Below, one piece after another: positions 1-5,316 of a stretch of 5,316 bases of DNA. Location: positions 1 to 5,316 of the forward strand of contig JAILPU010000112.1 of the NCBI GenBank assembly GCA_024699395.1. Reading direction: 5' to 3'. The position numbers and the translations under genes are program-made. Position 1 is the first letter of the stretch. Each line of letters starts with the position of its first letter. Source of the DNA: Lachnospiraceae bacterium (GTDB taxonomy: Bacteria; Bacillota; Clostridia; Lachnospirales; Lachnospiraceae). Below the pieces are notes generated by a model. The model was not told the origin of the DNA and ran no database searches. It worked only from the letters and a program-made list of their open reading frames with translations.

Positions 1-228
1 GAGAGAACTCCTCCGGAACTTGCTGCTGATATTTACAGAAAGGGCGTTTATATTACGGGAGGCGCTTCTCTTGTAAGCAATTTTGCCCAGAGCGTTGCCG
101 ACGGAACGGGTCTTAAGGTTAACCTTGCCGCAGATCCCATCTCCAGCGTATGTAACGGTATTAAGAAGATCATTCATGACAACAATTACAAGAGCCTTGC
201 TTATTCCATAGAAGGTATGTCCAAATGA
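1..228 (+). CDS. mreB: MreB-type rod shape-determining actin homologue, C-terminal fragment
   Basis: This is the last 75 codons and TGA stop of a gene whose start lies before the window. MreB forms membrane-bound actin-like filaments in the cytoplasm that orient side-wall peptidoglycan synthesis. The visible part matches the family C-terminus. TPPELAADI sits at residues 3-11 of the fragment, followed by the glycine-rich nucleotide-binding turn ITGGASLV (canonical MreB has LTGGGALL). GLKVNLAADPISSVCNG then matches the usual 'V..AEDP...V..G' segment. About 17 residues follow, ending in a hydrophilic tail (SIEGMSK). The motifs are looser than in textbook MreB, so a paralogue such as Mbl or MreBH cannot be excluded. 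The position directly before mreC favours MreB. The stop codon overlaps the mreC start as ATGA, suggesting translational coupling. The family call is firm, but the exact paralogue is less certain. Confidence 0.9.
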   Translation, partial: ERTPPELAADIYRKGVYITGGASLVSNFAQSVADGTGLKVNLAADPISSVCNGIKKIIHDNNYKSLAYSIEGMSK

Positions 229-1091
229 GTCCCGTTTTAAAACCACAGAAAGAAAGAATAAGAATAACTTCAAGAACGTTACTGTGGAGCTTAAGTGCCT
301 TTTGTGCTCTTTTGATGCTTATTTCCGTAGGTACAAGTTTCTTTGATTTCCCGGTTAATACCGTGACGGGCTCGGTTTTCGTTCCCTTCCAGAAGGGAAT
401 CGGGTCTGTTGGTCGCTTTATGGGAGACAGAGTTAAACAGCTTGGGGATATAAAGGGCATTATCGAAGAAAATAATGAGCTTAAAAAGAAGGTTCAGGAG
501 CTTACGGAAGAAAATACCCTTTTGATGAAGGACAAATACGAGCTCAATCAGTTGAGAGAGCTTGTGTCCCTTGATACCCAGTATGATTCCTACAATAAAA
601 TCGGTGCGAGAGTTATAGGCAGCGACGGCGGCAACTGGTACAGTACTTTTATTATCGATAAGGGTACCAAAGACGGTATCGATGTGGATATGAACGTCCT
701 TGCCGACGGCGGTCTTGTGGGTATTGTTACGGGAGTGGGACATAACTGGGCGAGAGTAAGTTCCATTATTTCCGACGACTGCAACGTTTCCGCCATGACG
801 CTTTCCACCGGAGACAATATGATAGTATCCGGAAGCCTTGAGCTTATTAAGGACGGTGAGATAAGTTTTCTTCGTCTTATTGATGAAAAAGACGTGGTTA
901 AGGCCGGAGACAAGATTGTTACCAGCAATATTTCCGATAAATATCTCCCCAATATCCTTATAGGCTATATTTCCGAGATCAATAAGGATTCCAACAATCT
1001 TACAAAATCGGGAAAACTTAATCCTGTCTGTGATTTTTCACATTTATCCCAGGTTCTTGTTATCACCGATAAAAAGAAGGGCGCCGACTAG
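225..1091 (+). CDS. mreC: Rod shape-determining protein MreC
   Basis: MreC is a bitopic membrane protein that links cytoplasmic MreB to the extracellular PBP2/RodA enzymes and is thought to activate PBP2. The 288 residues fit the family size and order. A basic cytoplasmic N-terminus (residues 1-17) is followed by one membrane segment at about 18-40. A coiled coil lies at about 73-112, rich in Glu, Lys and Leu (EENNELKKKVQELTEEN). The double beta-barrel domain covers about 126-280 and contains the typical VIGSDGGNWYSTFIIDKG stretch (130-147), G-LVGIV (163-168) and a second barrel with AGDKIVTS (227-234). The ATG start at 225 overlaps the mreB stop (ATGA), and a GAAGG ribosome-binding site lies at 211-215. 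mreD follows after 14 bases. No truncation or odd feature was seen. Confidence 0.96.
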   Translation: MSPVLKPQKERIRITSRTLLWSLSAFCALLMLISVGTSFFDFPVNTVTGSVFVPFQKGIGSVGRFMGDRVKQLGDIKGIIEENNELKKKVQELTEENTLLMKDKYELNQLRELVSLDTQYDSYNKIGARVIGSDGGNWYSTFIIDKGTKDGIDVDMNVLADGGLVGIVTGVGHNWARVSSIISDDCNVSAMTLSTGDNMIVSGSLELIKDGEISFLRLIDEKDVVKAGDKIVTSNISDKYLPNILIGYISEINKDSNNLTKSGKLNPVCDFSHLSQVLVITDKKKGAD

Positions 1092-1093
1092 GC

Positions 1094-1098
1094 AGGTG
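1094..1098 (+). promoter_or_regulatory. Ribosome-binding site that supports the mreD TTG start
   Basis: AGGTG lies 7 bases before the TTG at 1106, inside the short mreC-mreD gap. An in-frame TGA at 1097-1099 rules out any start further upstream. The next in-frame ATG, at 1121, would be 22 bases from this site, so TTG at 1106 is the better start. Confidence 0.65.
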
Positions 1099-1105
1099 AA
1101 GTGTT

Positions 1106-1621
1106 TTGAGAAAGCTTGTAATGTGTTTACTTATAATAGCTACGTTTCTTGTGCAGAACAGTCTCTTTTCGTCCGTATTGGGGCTTAAGATTATCCCTAA
1201 TATTACAGTCATCCTTGTGTCAGCCTTCGGCTTTATGAGGGATGAGAAGGAAGGACTTTTGATCGGCTTTATATGCGGACTTTTGTATGATATTTTCTTT
1301 ATGGATTTCTGGGGGCTCTATGCCATGATCTTTATGTACATAGGCTTTTTAAACGGATTGTTCTCCAGGATTTTTTATCCCGAGGACATTAAGCTTCCCA
1401 TGGGGCTTATATGCTTAAGCGATATCACCTACGGTCTTGTGGTTTATATTGTGCGTTTCCTTGTGAGAGGCCGTTTTGATATTTCTTTTTATTTTACAAG
1501 GATTATATTACCGGAAATGCTTTTTACAATAATGCTTTCCATAATTATTTATCCCATCCTTCTCTTTATCAATCAGAAACTGGAAGGACGGGAACTTAGG
1601 AGCGTTCAAAAATTTGTTTGA
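1106..1621 (+). CDS. mreD: Rod shape-determining membrane protein MreD
   Basis: MreD is a small polytopic membrane protein that works with MreC in the elongation complex. Its biochemical role is poorly defined. The 171 residues are strongly hydrophobic, with about six membrane segments at roughly 4-22, 31-45, 49-65, 70-88, 99-119 and 133-155, then a short charged tail. Family signatures are the P-N-I segment near residue 31 (IIPNITVIL) and the GFICGLLYDIFF stretch at 54-65, matching the conserved 'G...GLL.D' of MreD. Place in the operon, right after mreC, supports the call. The start is TTG at 1106, chosen because of the AGGTG at 1094-1098 and an in-frame stop just upstream. ATG at 1121 (residue 6) is the alternative. 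The last 8 bases overlap the PBP2 gene, so translation of the two is probably coupled. Confidence 0.93.
   Translation: MRKLVMCLLIIATFLVQNSLFSSVLGLKIIPNITVILVSAFGFMRDEKEGLLIGFICGLLYDIFFMDFWGLYAMIFMYIGFLNGLFSRIFYPEDIKLPMGLICLSDITYGLVVYIVRFLVRGRFDISFYFTRIILPEMLFTIMLSIIIYPILLFINQKLEGRELRSVQKFV
1598..1602 (+). promoter_or_regulatory. Ribosome-binding site for the PBP2 gene, inside mreD
   Basis: AGGAG lies in the last codons of mreD, 11 bases before the TTG at 1614. The spacing is a little long. The next in-frame ATG, at 1647 (residue 12), has no comparable purine-rich site before it, so TTG at 1614 is preferred with moderate confidence. Confidence 0.55.
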
Positions 1622-4487
1622 TGATTTCAAAGATTACATCATAAATATGATAAAAAGCCGTCTCACGATTTTTTCGGTTATATTTATCATCCTGGCAGGT
1701 ATTCTCGTCAAAAGATGCTTTGAACTTCAGATAGTCAGGGGAGATGAATATCTGGACAGCTTTATGCTCCAGACCGAAAAAATCAAGGATATCTCCGCAT
1801 CCCGTGGCAATATTTACGATTGCAACGGGAATCTTTTGGCATATAATAAGTTGGCTTATTCCGTTAAAATTGAGGATATTTTTGAAAACGGAAGAGAGAA
1901 AAACGCCAAGGTCAATGAGATTGTTTACATGCTTATCAAGATGATCGAGAAGAACAATGATAAAGTTGTAAACGATTTCAAAATTATTGTGGACGATGAC
2001 GGCAATTTTGCCTATTCCGTGGAGGGCACCTCACTTCTTAGGTTTTTGGCGGATGTTTACGGTTACAAGACCATCGACAAGCTGGATGAAAACCAGAGGA
2101 AGATGACTGCCGACCAGATAATGGAATATTTAAGCAGGTACAAGGGCTTTGCCATCGGCGAATACGAAAATCCCGAGGAAAAGTCAGGTAACTTTATTCC
2201 CGGAAAAGGCTACTCCAAAGAGGACTGGCTTAAGATTGTAAATATCAGATACAACATGTCCTTAACCTCCTACAGAAAATACATCGGAACCACTGTGGCT
2301 ACGGATGTTAACGATAAAACAGTTGCCGTTATCATGGAGAATTCCAAGCTTTTAAAAGGCGCCGTTTATATCGAAGAAGATACTGTCAGAAAGTATGAGG
2401 ACTCCAAATATTTTGCCCATGTGCTTGGTTATGTGGGTAAAATTTCCTCCGAGGAATTAACCGCTCTTAACGAGGAGGCGGGACAGGATCTTTACACCAT
2501 CAACGATGTGGTGGGTAAAAAGGGTATCGAGCAGTACATGGAGCGTGAGCTTCAGGGTGTTAAAGGATACGAGAAGGTTATCGTTGACAATACCGGTAAG
2601 GTTAGAAGCGTTCTTGACAATAAAAACGCGGAGCCCGGTAACAACGTATACCTTACCATAGACAAGGATTTAACCATTGCCGCTTACAACATTGTGGAGC
2701 AGAAGCTGGCGGGTATGATTTCCTCTAAGATTATAAATACCAAGGAGTACAATCAGGGGGCCAATTCCAAGAGCAGCGATATCAAGATTCCCATCTATGA
2801 TGTTTATTTTGCTTTTATCAACAATTCTATTCTTAATATAAAGCATTTCGCCTCGGAGGATGCCGGAGAGGGCGAAAAGTACATTTACGAAAAGTACTGC
2901 GCCTACAAGGATGAGACCTACAACAAACTTAGAAAGATCCTTGTGGAGAAGGACAACGCATATTCCGGTCTTTCCAAGGAATATCAGGTATACGAGACAA
3001 ATATTGTAACGCTTTTAAAGAAAAACAATGTTCTTATGTCCGAGGTTATAGACGAGAACGATGAGACTCAGGTTGCCTGGGCAAAGGATGAGTCCATAGG
3101 TCTTAAAGAGTATCTTGAGCATTGTATTAAAATGAACTGGATTGATGTCTCAAAGCTTACTTTTAATTCTAAATATACCGATACCGAGGAGATATATTTA
3201 AGCCTCGTGGACTCTATCATCGAAATGATAGATGACAATACGGAGTTCCAGAAAAAGTTTTACAAATATATGCTCTTAAACGACAGGATTACGGGAGAGG
3301 ACATATGTAAAGCCGTATGCGAACAGGGCTGTATAGAAGTTTCCATCGAGGATGAGAGAGCTCTTTACTCCCATTCAATTTCTGCCTATCAGTTTATGAA
3401 AAACAGGATAGACAATATCGATGTTACTCCCGCTCAGTTAGCCTTGGATCCCTGTAACGCTTCTGTTGTTATTGCGGATGTTAACACGGGAGAAACAAAA
3501 GCTGTTGTGTCCTATCCCGGGTATGACAACAACAAGATGGCCAACAGCGTGGATCCTGAATACTATGCTAAGCTTATTACCGATAAAGCTACGCCGGAGT
3601 ATAATTTCGCTACTCAGTACAAGGCGGCTCCCGGTTCCACATTTAAGATTGTTTCCGCTACCGCAGGTCTTATGGAAGGGGTTATAGATCTTGGAACCAC
3701 AGTTATTTGTAAGGGTGTATTTACCGAGGTTAACCCCAACCCCAGATGCTGGAAGATTACGGGTCACGGCGCGGAAAATGTTTCCAGCGCCATCAAAGAT
3801 TCCTGTAACTACTTTTTTTACAACGTAGGTTACCTTCTTTCCACTGTTTCCGGTAGCTACAATGAGAGTCAGGGTCTGGAATCCTTGAGAAAATATGCGG
3901 AAATGTTCGGCCTTTCCGAAAAATCCGGTATAGAGATTTCTGAGGAAACTCCCGAGGTCTCCGATAGATATCCCGTCGTTAGTGCCATCGGTCAGGGAAC
4001 CAACTCCTATACCACAGCGGGACTTGCCAGATATGCCGCGGCCATTGCCAACAGAGGTACGGTTTACGACCTCACTTTGTTAAAAAAGGTGTGCGATGCT
4101 GACAATAATACCATCAAAGAGTATTCTTCTCATGTGAGAAATAAAATAGAGATACCTGACGAATACTGGGATGCCATTCACACAGGTATGAGAAATGTGG
4201 TTGAGAACAAATCATACTTCTCTGATCTTGCTGTTAACGTGGCAGGTAAAACAGGTACTGCGGAGCAGTCCAAATCAAGACCCAACCATGCACTTTTCAT
4301 TTGTTTTGCACCCTATGAAAAGCCGGAATTGTCCATTGCAACAAGAATTGTTTTCGGATATTCCTCGGACTATGCCGCTCAGATTACAAGAGATATCATT
4401 AAGTATTATTACGGACTTGCCGATGAAAATGAAATCATCACAGGTACCGCCGATACCCCCGATACGGGTATAGCAAACGAATTCTAA
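1614..4487 (+). CDS. mrdA: Class B penicillin-binding protein, elongation transpeptidase PBP2 type, with large insert
   Basis: This is a membrane-anchored DD-transpeptidase that cross-links new side-wall peptidoglycan outside the cell, working with the RodA glycosyltransferase. Residues 1-15 are a cytoplasmic tail and about 17-35 a membrane anchor. The pedestal (PBP dimer) domain starts with SRGNIYDCNGNLLA (63-76) and includes AHVLGYVGKIS (268-278) and GIEQYMERELQGVKGYEKV (304-322). The transpeptidase domain has all three catalytic motifs: STFK with nucleophile S675 and K678, SCN at 730-732, and KTG at 879-881. At 957 residues it is far longer than E. coli PBP2 (633), mainly because of an insert of about 245 residues at roughly 367-613. 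It ends in a hydrophilic tail after about residue 936. The start is TTG, and the gene overlaps mreD by 8 bases. The neighbours mreBCD and rodA support PBP2 rather than a division (FtsI) or sporulation (SpoVD) enzyme. No PASTA repeats are visible. Confidence 0.93.
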   Translation: MFDDFKDYIINMIKSRLTIFSVIFIILAGILVKRCFELQIVRGDEYLDSFMLQTEKIKDISASRGNIYDCNGNLLAYNKLAYSVKIEDIFENGREKNAKVNEIVYMLIKMIEKNNDKVVNDFKIIVDDDGNFAYSVEGTSLLRFLADVYGYKTIDKLDENQRKMTADQIMEYLSRYKGFAIGEYENPEEKSGNFIPGKGYSKEDWLKIVNIRYNMSLTSYRKYIGTTVATDVNDKTVAVIMENSKLLKGAVYIEEDTVRKYEDSKYFAHVLGYVGKISSEELTALNEEAGQDLYTINDVVGKKGIEQYMERELQGVKGYEKVIVDNTGKVRSVLDNKNAEPGNNVYLTIDKDLTIAAYNIVEQKLAGMISSKIINTKEYNQGANSKSSDIKIPIYDVYFAFINNSILNIKHFASEDAGEGEKYIYEKYCAYKDETYNKLRKILVEKDNAYSGLSKEYQVYETNIVTLLKKNNVLMSEVIDENDETQVAWAKDESIGLKEYLEHCIKMNWIDVSKLTFNSKYTDTEEIYLSLVDSIIEMIDDNTEFQKKFYKYMLLNDRITGEDICKAVCEQGCIEVSIEDERALYSHSISAYQFMKNRIDNIDVTPAQLALDPCNASVVIADVNTGETKAVVSYPGYDNNKMANSVDPEYYAKLITDKATPEYNFATQYKAAPGSTFKIVSATAGLMEGVIDLGTTVICKGVFTEVNPNPRCWKITGHGAENVSSAIKDSCNYFFYNVGYLLSTVSGSYNESQGLESLRKYAEMFGLSEKSGIEISEETPEVSDRYPVVSAIGQGTNSYTTAGLARYAAAIANRGTVYDLTLLKKVCDADNNTIKEYSSHVRNKIEIPDEYWDAIHTGMRNVVENKSYFSDLAVNVAGKTGTAEQSKSRPNHALFICFAPYEKPELSIATRIVFGYSSDYAAQITRDIIKYYYGLADENEIITGTADTPDTGIANEF
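2712..3452 (+). other. Insert region within the PBP2 transpeptidase domain
   Basis: In canonical PBP2 the helix after 'YLTID..LQ' runs almost directly into the strand 'ASVVIAD.NTG'. Here those two elements are at about residues 347-366 and 615-626, separated by some 245 residues encoded in this interval. The segment is charged (many Lys, Glu, Asp), rich in Tyr and Asn, and looks mostly helical. It contains a CxxxCxxxC pattern at C565, C569 and C573. The reading frame is open throughout and the codon use resembles the flanks, so it is a protein insertion and not a mobile element or frameshift. From memory, similar inserts occur in Lachnospiraceae PBPs. Its function is unknown to me. Boundaries are approximate. 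Confidence 0.75.
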
Positions 4488-4489
4488 AT

Positions 4490-4493
4490 GAGG
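4490..4493 (+). promoter_or_regulatory. Ribosome-binding site of minC
   Basis: GAGG lies 8 bases before the ATG at 4502, within the 14-base gap between the PBP2 gene and minC. It supports that ATG as the start. The rest of this gap shows no promoter or terminator. Confidence 0.6.
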
Positions 4494-4501
4494 TTTTAAC
4501 A

Positions 4502-5164
4502 ATGGATGCTGTTACCATCAAAAGCTTTAAAGGCGGAATAAATCTTATTCTTGACCAAAATGCGGATTTTGAAGTAATCCTTGAAAGTCTTGCTGACAAA
4601 TTCAGGATGGGAAGAAATTTTTTCGGAAATTCCAATATTGCCGTTTCCATTTGCGGAAGAGAACTGGATAACAGACAGGAGTTGGAAATAATAAAGACCA
4701 TTAACGATAATTCCGATGTAAATGTGCTTTGCATTGTGGGTCAGGATGAAGTTACCCAAAAGAATTTCGTCAAAACCGTTAAGCAGGTGGAGGAAAGCCT
4801 TTCCCATGAAGCTACGGGAAGAATTTTCAGAGGAAGCGTCAAAAACGGCGACACCATCGAATGCAAAGAGAGCATTATAATACTGGGAGATGTTTATCCC
4901 GGATGCAGCGTGGTCTCCGACAGAAATATCATTGTCTACGGAGGCTTGTACGGGAAAGCATATGCGGGGATGAACGGTAACGAATCCTGCTTTGTGGCGG
5001 CTTTGGAGATGGAGCCCGAGAGAATTACCATAAGCGAAAAGGTTCTTAAGCCCGCAAAACCCAAATTCAGTATCTTAAAAAACATCAAACCCCAAATATG
5101 CAGTATCAAAAACGGTTCGGTGGTTACGGAAGTTCTTTACAAGGATATGATCGGAGAATTCTGA
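4502..5164 (+). CDS. minC: Septum site-determining protein MinC
   Basis: MinC inhibits FtsZ ring formation away from midcell, normally after recruitment to the membrane by the ATPase MinD. The 220 residues match the usual length. The N-terminal FtsZ-inhibiting domain covers about 1-100, with VTIKSFKGGINLILD at 4-18. The C-terminal beta-helix domain starts with GRIFRGSVKNGD (106-117) and includes IIILGDVYPGCSVVSDRNII (125-144), VYGGLYGKAYAG (145-156) and FVAALEMEPERITI (164-177), all typical of MinC. A tail of about 40 residues follows. The MinD-binding RSGQ motif of well-studied MinC proteins reads KNGD at 114-117 here. In B. subtilis minC also follows mreBCD, and minD comes next. Here a rodA-type gene comes next instead. 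Expression is presumably from the upstream operon promoter. Confidence 0.92.
   Translation: MDAVTIKSFKGGINLILDQNADFEVILESLADKFRMGRNFFGNSNIAVSICGRELDNRQELEIIKTINDNSDVNVLCIVGQDEVTQKNFVKTVKQVEESLSHEATGRIFRGSVKNGDTIECKESIIILGDVYPGCSVVSDRNIIVYGGLYGKAYAGMNGNESCFVAALEMEPERITISEKVLKPAKPKFSILKNIKPQICSIKNGSVVTEVLYKDMIGEF
5153..5156 (+). promoter_or_regulatory. Ribosome-binding site of the rodA-type gene, inside minC
   Basis: GGAG lies in the last codons of minC, 9 bases before the ATG at 5166. Only one base separates the minC TGA from that ATG, so the two genes are probably translationally coupled. Confidence 0.6.
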
Positions 5165-5165
5165 T

Positions 5166-5316
5166 ATGTCAGTGGGATACAGATTAAAAAATTTTGATTT
5201 TAAGCTGGTATTTTTGGTACTGTGCGTATCCGTTTTCGGCGTACTCACAATAGGAAGCGCCCAGGAGAGCGTTATGTTAAAACAGTTTTTCGGTGTTATT
5301 CTGGGCTTTTTCTTTA
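5166..5316 (+). CDS. rodA: RodA/FtsW-family (SEDS) peptidoglycan glycosyltransferase, N-terminal fragment
   Basis: Only the first 50 codons are present, and the gene runs off the window end. SEDS proteins are polytopic membrane glycosyltransferases that polymerise lipid II. RodA pairs with PBP2 for side-wall growth. The visible part has a basic start (YRLKNFDFKL), a first membrane segment at about residues 14-31 ending in LTIGSA, a short loop, and the beginning of a second hydrophobic segment (KQFFGVILGFFF). This matches the N-terminal pattern of RodA: 'DF-hydrophobic-G-L-hydrophobic-SA', then 'Q..GVILG'. The adjacency to the mreBCD-PBP2 cluster favours RodA over FtsW, but the fragment alone cannot separate the two. 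ATG at 5166 is supported by the GGAG at 5153-5156. The catalytic Asp and later segments lie outside the window. Confidence 0.82.
   Translation, partial: MSVGYRLKNFDFKLVFLVLCVSVFGVLTIGSAQESVMLKQFFGVILGFFF

Noticed and set aside
291..743. Antisense open frame of 150 codons across mreC
   Set aside because: It lies wholly opposite a well-supported mreC, its translation shows no recognisable family, and there is no reason to expect a gene there. It is a codon-bias shadow, as are the shorter antisense frames at 170-460, 590-952, 3438-3767, 4275-4502, 4438-4734 and 4496-4807.
2584..2619. Two TTGACA hexamers 30 bases apart (2584 and 2614) that resemble -35 boxes
   Set aside because: Neither has a TATAAT-like hexamer at 16-18 bases downstream, and both encode Val/Leu-Asp-Asn codons in the PBP2 frame.
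2712..3452. The PBP2 insert as a possible intein, intron or inserted mobile element
   Set aside because: The frame is open across it. There are no intein splice-junction residues (no Cys/Ser start with His-Asn end), no inverted or direct repeats at the edges were seen, and codon use matches the flanks.
4488..4501. Possible operon break between the PBP2 gene and minC
   Set aside because: The 14-base gap holds only a ribosome-binding site. There is no stem-loop with a T-run and no room for a promoter.
1..5316. A hidden novel system such as a CRISPR array, toxin-antitoxin pair, RNA gene or mobile element
   Set aside because: Coding sequence of recognisable cell-shape and division genes fills nearly every base. 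I saw no repeat array, tRNA-like fold, terminal inverted repeats or transposase.

Overview
This window is a single-direction cell-shape and division operon. It most likely comes from an anaerobic member of the Bacillota, class Clostridia, and probably the Lachnospiraceae. The assignment rests on the gene order mreB-mreC-mreD-PBP2-minC-rodA, moderate base composition, strong Shine-Dalgarno-like sequences, and a very long (957-residue) class B penicillin-binding protein with a large insert. I recall that insert from Lachnospiraceae homologues but could not check this. The placement is inference from memory, not from a database search.

Layout, all on the + strand: 1-228 is the 3' end of an mreB-type actin gene, cut by the window edge. 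225-1091 is mreC, which overlaps mreB by ATGA. 1106-1621 is mreD, starting at TTG. 1614-4487 is the elongation transpeptidase PBP2 (mrdA type), also starting at TTG and overlapping mreD by 8 bases. 4502-5164 is minC. 5166-5316 is the 5' end of a rodA-type SEDS glycosyltransferase gene, cut by the window edge. Spacings run from an 8-base overlap to a 14-base gap. No terminator or convincing promoter is visible, so the genes are probably co-transcribed from a promoter upstream of the window. There is no gene-free stretch longer than 14 bases.

The genes fit together as the elongasome. MreB filaments under the membrane, with MreC and MreD, position and activate the RodA glycosyltransferase and PBP2 transpeptidase pair that builds side-wall peptidoglycan. 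MinC is an FtsZ inhibitor that links this locus to division-site choice.

The window does not hold an obvious new system. The points most worth following are the minC-rodA junction, where minD and minE might be expected but are absent; the replacement of the MinC RSGQ (MinD-binding) motif by KNGD; and the insert of about 245 residues inside the PBP2 transpeptidase domain.
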